From assembly GCA_900768705.1 (NCBI GenBank), contig CAAGEB010000100.1:1-39863 (forward strand): a DNA stretch of 39,863 nucleotides, in the 5' to 3' direction. Shown here piece by piece: positions 1-8,572 of the stretch. The notes beneath the pieces were generated by a model. The model saw only the letters and a list, made by a program, of their open reading frames with translations. It did not search any database and was not told where the DNA came from. The position numbers and the translations under genes were made by a program. Positions within the stretch are counted from its first letter, which is position 1. Each line of letters opens with the position of its first letter. Origin of the DNA: Oscillospiraceae bacterium (GTDB lineage: Bacteria > Bacillota > Clostridia > Oscillospirales > Ruminococcaceae).

Positions 1-28
1 CTTCGTGCTGCGCTCGGGCGGTCACCGT

Positions 29-184
29 GCAACATCGTGTTGCCCCTTCCCCCGTTGGGGAAGGGGGAGATAGAAGGGTACTCCCTGTTGCCCTATGTTG
101 CGGCGCATCCGTGCGCCGCTTTTGGGGCAACTGCGCAAACATCCTGTTTGCGCCCCTTGACCCGGTCGGGGGCTTTGCCCCCGA
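29..184. repeat. Tandem array of five GC-rich perfect hairpins
   Basis: Five short perfect inverted repeats follow one another: 29-43 (GCAACA, loop 3), 44-65 (CCCTTCCCC, loop 4), 100-119 (GCGGCGCA, loop 4), 133-153 (GCGCAAACA, loop 3) and 166-184 (TCGGGGGC, loop 3). All have loops of 3-4 nt, and the GC content is much higher than in the AT-rich DNA just downstream. A reading frame at 27-233 crosses the block, but it has no ribosome binding site and its composition is dictated by the hairpins, so I treat the block as non-coding. It resembles a REP/BIME-like intergenic repeat cluster. The array may extend beyond the left edge of the window. Confidence 0.75.
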
Positions 185-233
185 TCCCCCTAACAAAGAG
201 TTAGTCTGTGAGTTAAGCCCTGCCAAACCGTAA

Positions 234-522
234 AATAATCTTATCCTCTGCACAAGCCGACGCACATGATATTTCAACACGCAGATTAATAATTGTGTCG
301 AAACCGAGCAAAATATTGCACAGAACATTCAGCAGGGAAAAGCACGAAATTGGTCAAATTTAACTATTATTTTTTTGTAACCCTGCAAGATAAAAAAAGC
401 ACTTGACGAAAGCGGTTGTTTTGTAGTAAAATGTAGATTGAGATTAATCGGGATTTCCCGAAGTGAATAAAACTAAACAGAGCGCAGCGGAAAAGCTGTA
501 AAATCGAGAGGAGATAAATGTA
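234..522. other. AT-rich leader region upstream of pfkA
   Basis: No coding potential is visible here. The stretch holds the putative pfkA promoter (403-432) and a roughly 80-nt untranslated leader ending in a GAGAGGAG ribosome binding site at 506-513. The base composition changes abruptly from the GC-rich hairpin block on its left. Confidence 0.5.
403..432 (+). promoter_or_regulatory. Putative sigma-A promoter of pfkA
   Basis: A TTGACG -35 box (403-408) and a TAAAAT -10 box (427-432) are separated by 18 bp. They lie about 90 bp upstream of the pfkA start, and no other coding sequence lies between. Confidence 0.6.
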
Positions 523-1485
523 ATGAAAAAGAAAATTGGCGTTCTTACAAGCGGCGGCGACGCACCGGGTATGAATGCGGCTGTCCGTGCCGTTACCAGA
601 ACTGCTATTTCAAAGGGTTATGATGTAATCGGTATCCGCAGAGGCTATAACGGCCTGCTCCACGGCGATATGATCCCGCTGGATGTAAAGGCGGTAAGCG
701 ATATTATTCAGCGCGGCGGTACAATGATTTACACTGCCAGATGCCCCGAGTTCAAGGAGTGGGACAATGTTGTAAAGGCGGCGGAAATCTGTAAGCAGAA
801 TAATATGTGCGGCGTTGTGGTAATCGGCGGAGACGGTTCTTTCAGAGGTGCGGCAGATCTGTCAAAGGCAGGTATTCCCTGCGTCGGACTTCCCGGAACA
901 ATTGACAACGATATTCAGTGTTCCGAATACACTATCGGCTATGATACCGCAATGAACACCGCAGTTGAGATGATAGACAAGCTGCGTGACACATCACATT
1001 CCCACGAAAGATGTGCCGTGGTTGAGGTAATGGGCAGAAATGCAGGTCATATCGCAGTAAACACAGGTCTTGCCTGCGGAGCAACCGCTGTACTGGTTCC
1101 CGAGATAGAATTTGATATGGATGCGGTTATCAACCGTATTAAAGTGGTTCGTGCTGCCGGCAAGAAGCAGTTCATCATCGTTGTTGCGGAGGGCGTTGGT
1201 CACACTCAGGAAATCGCCGACAAAATTCAGGCGGAAACAGGCATAGAGTCCAGAGCCACCGTTCTCGGTCATGTTCAGAGAGGCGGAGCTCCCACAGTCC
1301 GTGACAGAGTTGTAGCTTCCGAAATGGGTTACTATGCTGTCGAACTGCTGGAGCAGGGTATCGGAAACCGTGTTGTGGGAATGAAGGACGGCAAGGTTTA
1401 CGATGTTGATATTCAGGAAGCTCTTTCAATGAAAAAGCCCTTCAATGAGCGTCTTTACAGAATTTGCAACGAAATCAACTTCTGA
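523..1485 (+). CDS. pfkA: ATP-dependent 6-phosphofructokinase
   Basis: Transfers phosphate from ATP to fructose 6-phosphate to give fructose 1,6-bisphosphate, the committed step of glycolysis, in the cytosol. The 320-residue length matches bacterial PfkA subunits. Visible motifs are the N-terminal nucleotide loop GVLTSGGDAPGMNA, IGGDGSF, the catalytic PGTIDNDI loop and MGRNAGHIA. Glycines where PPi-dependent enzymes carry Asp (GGDDS) and Lys (PKTIDND) indicate ATP rather than PPi as donor. The ATG follows GAGAGGAG with 9-nt spacing; an earlier ATG at 518 is followed at once by a stop. It has its own promoter and appears to be a single-gene unit, because the next gene has its own riboswitch leader. 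Confidence 0.97.
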   Translation: MKKKIGVLTSGGDAPGMNAAVRAVTRTAISKGYDVIGIRRGYNGLLHGDMIPLDVKAVSDIIQRGGTMIYTARCPEFKEWDNVVKAAEICKQNNMCGVVVIGGDGSFRGAADLSKAGIPCVGLPGTIDNDIQCSEYTIGYDTAMNTAVEMIDKLRDTSHSHERCAVVEVMGRNAGHIAVNTGLACGATAVLVPEIEFDMDAVINRIKVVRAAGKKQFIIVVAEGVGHTQEIADKIQAETGIESRATVLGHVQRGGAPTVRDRVVASEMGYYAVELLEQGIGNRVVGMKDGKVYDVDIQEALSMKKPFNERLYRICNEINF

Positions 1486-1525
1486 TAATTGTAATTTGCG
1501 CCGTCGGGCGTGAAAATAAAACCAA

Positions 1526-1627
1526 CACAGAGTAGAAAACCGTGCGTTAAGTGCCGACCGAACGGAGAGTTGTCGGGCGGACGAAAAGCGCCAAAACGCT
1601 TGCGGTGCGGTTTTCGCATCTCGCTGT
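1526..1627 (+). ncRNA. Tetrahydrofolate riboswitch (THF class I)
   Basis: The leader contains the conserved AGAGTAGA element (1530-1537), GCGTTAAGTG (1544-1553) and the downstream GCGGTGCGGTTTTCGCATC strand (about 1602-1620). GAAAACCG (1535-1542) pairs perfectly with CGGTTTTC (1608-1615), and the outer ends ACAG/CTGT close the helix. Element order and spacing match the THF riboswitch consensus as I know it. The next gene is a folate-transporter S component, the classic target. It probably controls translation, since only about 50 nt separate the aptamer from the AAAAGGAGG ribosome binding site at 1676-1684. Identification rests on motif recognition, not on a covariance-model search. Confidence 0.93.
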
Positions 1628-1692
1628 ACATAACCGAATAAGAGCCGTTGTGCTTATTCCTTTGTGTATAAAGCGAAAAGGAGGATAAGACA

Positions 1693-2340
1693 ATGGCTTT
1701 TTTGGCAAGTTTCAGAAAATCTGCGGCAGAATTGAAAGACATTCGCTGCATCGTTGTAACGGCATTGCTTATTGCACTGGATCTGGCAATAAAATCCGTT
1801 ACAATTACCGTAATGCCCGATCTGAAGGTTTCTTTTGCGTTTCTGGCAAAAGCGTCAATCGGTATGCTGTATGGACCCACCGTAGGATTTATTTCGGGCG
1901 CAATGTCCGATCTTATCAGTTTTGCAATTAAACCCACAGGAACATTTTCTCCGCTGTTTACTTTGGTGGAAGCCGTTGGAGCAATGCTCTACGGATTGTT
2001 CCTGTACAAGCTGAAATTATCACGGACTGAAATCCATGATAAATCTCTTACTAAGCAGAACGCAAAGCAAATTCTTCGCATAGTGCTGGCAAAATTGTCG
2101 GTGGTAATTGTCTGCAATTTAATTCTTACGCCTTTGGCGCTTGTTGTTACCAATTCATTGGAGGCAGGTGAGTTGGTGTTCGGTTCGGTTTTGGTGAAGT
2201 ACCCTGCAAGGCTTCTGAAAAATGCAATTCAGTTCCCTGTGGACTGCGTTATGCTTATCGGAGTGCTTCCGATTGTATCATCGGCTTATAATTTGGTTTT
2301 CAAAGGGAGAAAAAAATCCCTCAGAAAGGAAACGGAATGA
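1693..2340 (+). CDS. folT: Folate-family ECF transporter S component
   Basis: A 215-residue polytopic membrane protein predicted to bind a folate at the cell surface and pass it to the shared ECF energising module (EcfT plus two ATPases), which is not encoded here. The sequence has about six hydrophobic segments and a folate-type S-component core (KVSFAFLAKASIGMLYGPTVG, ISGAMSDLIS), where a conserved loop precedes the second half. The start has an excellent AAGGAGG site nine bases upstream. The THF riboswitch directly upstream supports the substrate: reduced folate would repress its own uptake. The stop codon overlaps the proC start (ATGA), suggesting translational coupling. Family assignment is strong; the exact vitamer is inferred. 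Confidence 0.9.
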   Translation: MAFLASFRKSAAELKDIRCIVVTALLIALDLAIKSVTITVMPDLKVSFAFLAKASIGMLYGPTVGFISGAMSDLISFAIKPTGTFSPLFTLVEAVGAMLYGLFLYKLKLSRTEIHDKSLTKQNAKQILRIVLAKLSVVIVCNLILTPLALVVTNSLEAGELVFGSVLVKYPARLLKNAIQFPVDCVMLIGVLPIVSSAYNLVFKGRKKSLRKETE

Positions 2341-3137
2341 CAAAATTAGGTTTTATCGGCATAGGAAATATGGGCGGTGCCATTATCAAGGGCATCAACG
2401 GAAAGCTGGGAAATACGGCGGTTTTTGCTTACGACAGCAATCCCGAAAAGCTTAAAGATGTCAGCTATGTGGGCGCAACGGCAGCTTCGAGCGTACTTGA
2501 GCTGGCGGAAAAGTGCGACTATCTTCTGTTGGCGGTAAAGCCTCAGCAGGTTGACAGCGTTCTCACTGAGATAAAAGCTTCAGGAAATGAAAAGCTGGTT
2601 ATTATTTCAATTTGTGCGGGAATTTCCGCCGAATATATCAGGGAAAAGACCTTCCCGGAGGCAAAGGTTATTCTGGTTATGCCCAACACTCCCATGATGC
2701 TGGGCTGCGGTGCTTCCGCAATGAGCTGCGACGGAAAGGCGTCCGATGAGGAATTTGCTTTTGCACGGAAAATAATCGGCTCCTGCGGTATTACAGAGGT
2801 TGTTCCTCCCGATAAAATGAAGGAAGTTATCGCCATAAACGGCAGTTCTCCCGCATTTATTTACCTTTACGCCAAAGGCTTTGTGGAATATGCGGAAAAG
2901 GTCGGCATTGACAGACAAGCAGCTCTGCGGCTTTTTGCCCAGTCGCTTATCGGTTCGGCAAAAATGATGACCGAAAGCGGAATGACCATCGACGAGCTGA
3001 TAAAGCAGGTATCTTCTCCGGGAGGCACTACTCTTGCGGGACTGGATAAGCTGTACGAAGGAAAGCTCACCGATGTGGCAATCAACGCCTGCGAAGCTTG
3101 CACGAAAAGAGCATACGAGCTTGGAGAAAAGAAATAA
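2337..3137 (+). CDS. proC: Pyrroline-5-carboxylate reductase
   Basis: Reduces 1-pyrroline-5-carboxylate to L-proline with NAD(P)H, the last step of proline synthesis. The 266-residue size is typical. The N-terminal Rossmann motif GFIGIGNMGGAI binds the cofactor. The MPNTPMMLG segment and the C-terminal signature region around QVSSPGGTTLAGL (about residues 220-234) are diagnostic of the family. The ATG overlaps the folT stop by four bases, so it is probably translated by coupling and placed under the THF riboswitch. A folate-controlled proline gene is unusual and may simply reflect operon membership. Confidence 0.96.
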   Translation: MTKLGFIGIGNMGGAIIKGINGKLGNTAVFAYDSNPEKLKDVSYVGATAASSVLELAEKCDYLLLAVKPQQVDSVLTEIKASGNEKLVIISICAGISAEYIREKTFPEAKVILVMPNTPMMLGCGASAMSCDGKASDEEFAFARKIIGSCGITEVVPPDKMKEVIAINGSSPAFIYLYAKGFVEYAEKVGIDRQAALRLFAQSLIGSAKMMTESGMTIDELIKQVSSPGGTTLAGLDKLYEGKLTDVAINACEACTKRAYELGEKK

Positions 3138-3148
3138 CGGAGGACAAA

Positions 3149-3622
3149 ATGGTAGTTATAGAATTGGAAAACGGAAAGAAAATCAAAATTGAGCTTTATC
3201 CCGAAAAAGCGCCCATTACCGTAGCAAACTTTGAAAAACTGGTAAAAGAGGGCTTTTATGACGGACTGATTTTCCACAGAGTAATAAAGGGATTTATGAT
3301 TCAGGGCGGCGACCCGGAAGGCACCGGAATGGGAGGTGCCAAAGAAAAGATCAAGGGTGAATTCCGTGCGAACGGCGTTCCCAACGATATAAAGCACACA
3401 CGAGGCGTGGTTTCAATGGCAAGAGCTATGAACCCCAACTCCGCTTCCAGCCAGTTCTTCATTATGCACCGTGACGCCCCGCACCTTGACGGTCAGTATG
3501 CCGCTTTCGGAAAGGTAACAGAGGGAATCGAAGCGGTGGACGAAATTGCGGAAACCAAAACCGATTACAATGACAGACCGCTTACAGACATTGTTATGAA
3601 ACGGGTTTATATCGAAGAATAA
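3149..3622 (+). CDS. Cyclophilin-type peptidyl-prolyl cis-trans isomerase
   Basis: Catalyses proline isomerisation during protein folding; with no signal peptide it should be cytosolic. The 157-residue protein is essentially a lone cyclophilin domain with FHRVI, FMIQGGDP, the active-site strand SASSQFFI and DGQYAAFGKV. An in-frame ATG exists 51 bases upstream inside proC, but the start at 3149 is chosen because CGGAGGA (3139-3144) precedes it at ideal spacing and the protein then begins with the family's normal first strand, VVIELENG. It follows proC by 11 bp and ends before a strong terminator, so it is the last gene of the folT-proC operon. Confidence 0.95.
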   Translation: MVVIELENGKKIKIELYPEKAPITVANFEKLVKEGFYDGLIFHRVIKGFMIQGGDPEGTGMGGAKEKIKGEFRANGVPNDIKHTRGVVSMARAMNPNSASSQFFIMHRDAPHLDGQYAAFGKVTEGIEAVDEIAETKTDYNDRPLTDIVMKRVYIEE

Positions 3623-3698
3623 CACCAAGCACCCGCAGGAACGGTTGCCATAGGAAGTTTTCAGTCAAAAGGGTTTAAGACATTTGACGACTGATGTA

Positions 3699-3742
3699 AA
3701 AAAACAGGCGTGTGCAAGTGAGCATACGCCTGTTTTCTTGTC
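3699..3742. terminator. Bidirectional rho-independent terminator
   Basis: A hairpin with arms AACAGGCGTGTGC and GCATACGCCTGTT lies between convergent genes. On the plus strand it is followed by TTTTCTTG. On the minus strand the same stem is followed by an eight-T run. It can end the cyclophilin transcript and the opposing acyltransferase-fusion transcript. Confidence 0.85.
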
Positions 3743-3773
3743 GGAAATAGAAATTATGATAATAAAATAGATT

Positions 3774-6698
3774 TTATCCCGAACTTCCTGCCAATACAGC
3801 ACGGCTGTAAAGCTCAATGCCGGCGTTTCTGTTGGGATGAATATAGTCAACCAGATAGTCCGACTGAATCTCTCTCCTCATTACCTCGTTAATTTTTTCA
3901 TTGGGATTGCTGAACAAATGTCCGTTTTCCCGGCACCAGAGACACAGCTTTTCGGTGTATTCCTCATTCATTCTGTTTCTTGCTGTTGTATTTAAAACGC
4001 TCACGGAATCATTGTCAAGCGATGTCCATGGAGCAATAAAGGCGAATTCCGCATCGCTGTTGCTGCTTCTGATGCGTTGAACAAATTTCTCCAGCTCGGC
4101 TATATAATCTTCGGCGTTCATCGCACATACACTTTCGTCACGGTAGCGTATATCGTTCGTTCCCAGAGCTACCACATACATTTTGCTTCCTGACGGAACC
4201 TCTGAAAGTAAACTCTTGGTAGTCGCTCCTCCGGCAGCATATTCCGTAACATTGTTCAGCAGACTCTCCAAGGGTCTGTACCAACCGAAGCCGCCGTTTT
4301 TCGTCCCGTGGGTTATGCTGTCACCGACAAAACATACACTTTCAGCTGAAGCCATTTTCTGATACAATGGAGAGTTTTCTTCCTCCTCAGTAAGAGAAAT
4401 AGGCTGTGTTGGCTGGCTCATATATGTATATTCACCGCTGTTTTGGGCAATGAAATATCTGTTCTCCGCCGCATTACACGGAACAGTACAGCCAAGCATT
4501 ATCTTTGTGATGTGCTGTTGAACCTGTTCCACACGCTCGAGGTCATAAGTACTAAGCTCTTTCCTAAGCTGTGTATCAGTCAGAATATCATATATCGGAA
4601 GTGCACGGTAATTCCCTGAAAGCTGCGACTGTGTCCACATAGGAATGACCGCTGCACCGGTTATTTTCTTACTTTCCCGATCAAAATATATCTCCGTTAA
4701 AGCCGAGGCGTCCCCATTGTTTTCCCTGTAAATATTCGCAAAATTACCCGGACAGTTCACTATTGCCACTGTTTTATTATTATACTCTGAAATCTCCACC
4801 GGCTGAACAGAATGAGTGTGGTCATTCAATATGACATCTGCACCGCATTCTATAAAATAGTCATACCAATATTTCTGATAGTCATCGGGATAATCGGAAA
4901 ACTGGGTTCCCATGTGGGAGAGGACAATGATTGCGTCCGGATTCTCCGATTTTGCCCGAGTGAAATCTTCTGCAATATTCTGCCGTACCCGTTCGGAATT
5001 ACTGCTGTTCGGATCAACTGTTATCGAAGTGATGTAGGACAGTTCATCACTCAGCAATTGGTCTTCCGAATAGCCATTGGAGCCGTAAGTATAAGCCAGA
5101 ACCGCAAATTTCATTCCACCCTGCTCAACTATTTTAACGGCGTTCTTTTCTGCGGAAGATCTGTAAGAGCCCACATGGTCAATCTCCGCCTTGTCTAAAA
5201 CATCCAATGTTCTCAGTGCGCCCTCTTCTCCCTTGTCCAGTAGGTGATTGTTTGCAGTAGTCACAAGGTCAAAGCCTGCGTTTTTAACGGAATTTGCGAA
5301 CTCGTCGGGATAGTTCAGCGCCAGTGTTTTTCCATCTTCATAATTGCTTGTGGAATATCCCGCTTCTTCCCCTGCGGTGGGACCCTCAAACACACCTATT
5401 GCGAAATCTGCGCCCGAGATATACTCCCTTGTATAATCAAAAATATCATCAAAGCAGTATTTCTCTCCGTCCCAGCCCCGTTTTACCTGATCCTCAAGCA
5501 TAATCAGATCGCCTGCAAACAACAGCCGATAATCGCTTTGCAGCTTTTCCGTTTGCTCATTAGTAAGCTGCGGATGCAATACATCGCTGACCTGCTGATC
5601 GCCGGAAGCTGTGATATCGTCAGTCATCCGTGCTGTTATGACAGAGCTAATTATGTACTTTACCGGGCTGTATAACAGTACAGCAGCCGCCACTGTTCCG
5701 GAAATCAGCCTGCACTGGTGGTGACTTTTCTCCTTTCCACCGGTGAACGATCCAATGAAACAAGTAACAAGCCTTTCAATAAACCGAGCAGTCTTATCTG
5801 CCCCGGTCAACAAACAGATTACTGCGGTCAGCACCGCCGCATAGCAAAATATCTGCCAGTCTGCCGAGAAAATATTCAGCTTCTGAGCTACCAGTGTCAG
5901 TATTCTATGCAGCAGGAATACAGAAAGTGAGTTTCTTCCCATTTTGGTGATAAACGGAATCTTTACATTGGGTACACAAACACAAAACCCTAAAATAAAC
6001 AGTGCCGATACGGAAAAAATGATTGTGCGGTATAACAGATTGGAAATATCAGAATAGCTATACATCAGCAATACCGAATCGGAAATTCCGTATCTATACA
6101 CAAACAAAGCAGCAAGCACCACTGCTGCCACAGTCAGCACAAAGCCCTTAACATACAGAGTAACGCTCTTATCTTTTACAAGGACTTTATCAGCAGGCAT
6201 CAGAAAACCGGCAAGAAAAAACGGATAAAACGCAATGATTCTGCCAACGGATAACAAATTCGTTACATCTCCGAAAAAACCGGCAGTAAGTGCAAGGAGA
6301 ATGCTCCACACCATTATACCTTTCTGCTGTGAAGCCCACCCGGAAACCGCCCTCCACGCAATGACGGCAAGCAGATACCAGCAGGAATTATACGGCGTAA
6401 GCAGTGAAATTGACGAACCGTCCGAAGTCAGAGAATAAAGCATCATTACCGTATTGAATATCAGGTATGCAGCGAGCAGTCTTCCAAGAGCTTCCTTTGA
6501 CCGAGAATGTGCGCTTTTGCTTAGAAACCCGGTTATAAATACAAATGCCGGCATATGGAAAACATAGATAGTATCCGTCACCAGGTTTACATCTGAAAAA
6601 CTCTGATACCCATACAGGCAGTGTGCAAAAACCACTAATATTATCAATATTCCTTTTAAATTATCATAATAGTTTATGCGCTGTGATTTTTCATCCAT
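3774..6698 (-). CDS. Acyltransferase-3 / CapA-like / SGNH hydrolase fusion protein
   Basis: A 974-residue membrane protein with three recognisable parts. Residues about 10-310 form a multi-spanning acyltransferase-3 domain beginning with YYDNLKGILIILVVFAH, as in OatA-type O-acyltransferases. One further membrane segment (about 333-355) leads outside. Residues about 390-690 resemble the CapA/PgsA metallophosphatase domain: GDL (397), NNH (483-485), SHMG (595) and NDHTH (625-629). Residues about 790-970 form an SGNH hydrolase domain with GDS (Ser794), GTND (846-849) and DYIH (Asp951, His954). Acyltransferase-3 plus SGNH is known from OatA; the CapA-like insert is the odd part. A likely role is acylation and deacylation of an exported envelope polymer, which is inferred. 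A GTG 21 bases upstream is in frame, but the ATG at 6698 has GGAG seven bases ahead. Confidence 0.88.
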   Translation of the reverse strand: MDEKSQRINYYDNLKGILIILVVFAHCLYGYQSFSDVNLVTDTIYVFHMPAFVFITGFLSKSAHSRSKEALGRLLAAYLIFNTVMMLYSLTSDGSSISLLTPYNSCWYLLAVIAWRAVSGWASQQKGIMVWSILLALTAGFFGDVTNLLSVGRIIAFYPFFLAGFLMPADKVLVKDKSVTLYVKGFVLTVAAVVLAALFVYRYGISDSVLLMYSYSDISNLLYRTIIFSVSALFILGFCVCVPNVKIPFITKMGRNSLSVFLLHRILTLVAQKLNIFSADWQIFCYAAVLTAVICLLTGADKTARFIERLVTCFIGSFTGGKEKSHHQCRLISGTVAAAVLLYSPVKYIISSVITARMTDDITASGDQQVSDVLHPQLTNEQTEKLQSDYRLLFAGDLIMLEDQVKRGWDGEKYCFDDIFDYTREYISGADFAIGVFEGPTAGEEAGYSTSNYEDGKTLALNYPDEFANSVKNAGFDLVTTANNHLLDKGEEGALRTLDVLDKAEIDHVGSYRSSAEKNAVKIVEQGGMKFAVLAYTYGSNGYSEDQLLSDELSYITSITVDPNSSNSERVRQNIAEDFTRAKSENPDAIIVLSHMGTQFSDYPDDYQKYWYDYFIECGADVILNDHTHSVQPVEISEYNNKTVAIVNCPGNFANIYRENNGDASALTEIYFDRESKKITGAAVIPMWTQSQLSGNYRALPIYDILTDTQLRKELSTYDLERVEQVQQHITKIMLGCTVPCNAAENRYFIAQNSGEYTYMSQPTQPISLTEEEENSPLYQKMASAESVCFVGDSITHGTKNGGFGWYRPLESLLNNVTEYAAGGATTKSLLSEVPSGSKMYVVALGTNDIRYRDESVCAMNAEDYIAELEKFVQRIRSSNSDAEFAFIAPWTSLDNDSVSVLNTTARNRMNEEYTEKLCLWCRENGHLFSNPNEKINEVMRREIQSDYLVDYIHPNRNAGIELYSRAVLAGSSG

Positions 6699-6903
6699 AT
6701 AATTACTCCATTCTGACACAAGAGCGTCACATACAATATAAGGATTATTTATACTAAACTATCAATTTCAACAAACATCAGTTTTTATATTTGCCTTGAA
6801 AAATACGGTACAAGCTACCTCTGCCTTCTAACAACTCTCTTGCTGAATTCCTTCTTTTCATAAAAAACTGAAAACACAACATTTCAAATTACATCTACAC
6901 ATA

Positions 6904-6933
6904 ATTATAGCATAACAAATGTATCATTTTCAA
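6904..6933 (-). promoter_or_regulatory. Putative promoter of the acyltransferase fusion gene
   Basis: Reading the minus strand, TTGAAA (6933-6928) and a consensus TATAAT (6909-6904) are separated by 18 bp. The implied 5' leader to the ATG at 6698 is about 200 nt, which is long and could hold regulation, but I see no recognisable riboswitch in it. Confidence 0.55.
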
Positions 6934-7191
6934 TATAAAATGAAAAATAATTACAAAAGTGTAAATTTCTCAATAAAATTCTACACGAAAGTGAGAAGAA
7001 ATACAATAGGAGATTATCAACCCAAGGGTAAACATAAGGGTCATCGGAGCAACAGAAATACTTTGACAGTTGATTATGCTTATCACAGGAATAGAATTTT
7101 CTGTAACCTATCCGATTACTAAGCTAGACTTTTAATTGTTGTCTTTAATATATCATAATATTTCACGGCTGCTTTTTCTTCTAAAATTCTC

Positions 7192-7220
7192 TTGCATTAT
7201 TGTGGGAAATAGTGTATAAT
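7192..7220 (+). promoter_or_regulatory. Putative promoter of the purD operon
   Basis: TTGCAT (7192-7197) and consensus TATAAT (7215-7220) with a 17-bp spacer. The start point would be near 7227, giving a leader of about 50 nt. That leader contains the perfect palindrome GCGGTCGGACCGC (7237-7249) followed by five T residues, which could be a small attenuator or a protein-binding site. Confidence 0.65.
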
Positions 7221-7277
7221 GAAAATGGTATATACTGCGGTCGGACCGCTGATTTTTAAAAAGGAAGGAAATTGAAT

Positions 7278-8558
7278 ATGAATATTCTGATAGTAGGAGG
7301 CGGCGGACGGGAACACGCAATCGCTGCCGCTCTGGCAAAATCTCCCAAGGTTGAAAAGCTGTACTGTGCGCCCGGAAACGGTGGCATTTCACGAATTGCG
7401 GAATGCTTCCCCGTCAAGGCAACGGATATCGAGGGTATGGTATCTCTTGCCAAAAAGCTGAACCCCGACTATGTTTTCGTGGCTCCCGACGATCCCCTTG
7501 TAATGGGTATGGTTGACCGCCTGAACGAGGAAGGCTTCAAAACCTTCGGTCCCCGTGCAAATGCCGCAATTCTTGAGGGAAGCAAGGCATTCTCCAAGGG
7601 ACTGATGAAAAAATACGGTATTCCCACCGCAGATTACGAAACCTTCACCGATCCCGCTAAGGCTGTGGCTTACATCAAGGAGAAAAATTCCTATCCCGCA
7701 GTAATCAAGTGCGACGGACTGGCTCTCGGAAAGGGTGTAATCATCGCAAAGGATTTGAAGGAAGCGGAGGACGCCGTAAATTCAATGCTGGTTGACGGAA
7801 AATTCGGCAAAAGCGGCAGCGAAATCGTTATCGAGGAATTTATGACAGGTCCCGAAGTTACCGTGCTGGCTTTCACCGACGGAAAAACCGTAAAGCCTAT
7901 GGTTTCCTCAATGGATCACAAGCGGGCTTTCGATCATGATGAGGGTCTGAATACCGGCGGTATGGGCACCATTGCTCCCAACCCCCTTTACACAAAGGAA
8001 ATTGCCGAGGAATGTATGCAGAATATCTTCCTGCCTACAATCAAGGCTATGCAGACCGAGGGTCGTCCCTTCAAAGGCTGCCTTTATTTCGGTCTTATGC
8101 TCACTCCCAACGGCGCAAAGGTTGTTGAATATAACTGCCGCTTCGGCGATCCCGAAACACAGGTGGTTCTGCCTCTGCTGGAAACGGATCTGGTGGACAT
8201 TATCGAAGCCGTAAACAACGAAACCCTCGCTGATCTGGATATAAAATGGAATAGCGGCTCCTGCGCCTGCGTTGTTATGGCAAGCGGAGGTTATCCCGAA
8301 AAATACGAAACCGGAAAGCCCATAAGCGGTCTTGACGAAAACGGACAGTGCGGCGGTGCGTATGTTTATCATGCGGGAACAAAGCTGGAGGAGGGCAAAT
8401 TCCTCACCGCCGGCGGACGGGTTCTGGGCGTTACCGCCACAGGCGATACTCTCCGTGACGCTCTCGACAAGGCATACAAGGCAGTTGAAACCGTTTCCTT
8501 TGAAAAGGCGCATTACCGTCACGATATCGGTGCGAAGGCACTTGCCGCCGAAAAATAA
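7278..8558 (+). CDS. purD: Phosphoribosylamine-glycine ligase (GARS)
   Basis: Joins glycine to 5-phosphoribosylamine using ATP, the second step of de novo purine synthesis. The 426-residue protein begins with the N-terminal loop MNILIVGGGGREHAIA, carries an ATP-grasp fold in the middle (KCDGLALGKGV, IEEFMTGPEVTVLAF) and the family motif NTGGMGTIAPNP. A TTG six bases upstream is in frame, but ATG 7278 sits at the right distance from AAGGAAGGA (7261-7269). It is the first gene of a four-gene plus-strand run. The other pur genes are not in this window, so purD is detached from the usual purine cluster. Confidence 0.97.
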   Translation: MNILIVGGGGREHAIAAALAKSPKVEKLYCAPGNGGISRIAECFPVKATDIEGMVSLAKKLNPDYVFVAPDDPLVMGMVDRLNEEGFKTFGPRANAAILEGSKAFSKGLMKKYGIPTADYETFTDPAKAVAYIKEKNSYPAVIKCDGLALGKGVIIAKDLKEAEDAVNSMLVDGKFGKSGSEIVIEEFMTGPEVTVLAFTDGKTVKPMVSSMDHKRAFDHDEGLNTGGMGTIAPNPLYTKEIAEECMQNIFLPTIKAMQTEGRPFKGCLYFGLMLTPNGAKVVEYNCRFGDPETQVVLPLLETDLVDIIEAVNNETLADLDIKWNSGSCACVVMASGGYPEKYETGKPISGLDENGQCGGAYVYHAGTKLEEGKFLTAGGRVLGVTATGDTLRDALDKAYKAVETVSFEKAHYRHDIGAKALAAEK

Positions 8559-8572
8559 TCGAAAGGCTGTTT

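Larger units (their letters stand above)
6720..7271. other. Long AT-rich divergent intergenic region
   Basis: About 550 bp without a supported gene between the divergent acyltransferase fusion and purD. It contains the two outward promoters. A 67-codon frame (6919-7122) has no ribosome binding site. Around 7020-7125 two frames can be read but both are short or interrupted, so a decayed small gene is possible but not shown. Confidence 0.5.

Noticed and set aside
27..233. 68-codon open frame over the hairpin array
   Set aside because: No ribosome binding site; the residues simply reflect GC-rich palindromes.
3098..3148. Upstream in-frame start for the cyclophilin inside proC
   Set aside because: No ribosome binding site, while CGGAGGA precedes ATG 3149 and yields the normal domain boundary.
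4812..5675. Plus-strand frames opposite the CapA-like region
   Set aside because: They are shadows of the minus-strand fusion gene, which has clear domain motifs.
6919..7122. 67-codon frame in the region before purD
   Set aside because: No ribosome binding site, AT-driven composition and no recognisable family.
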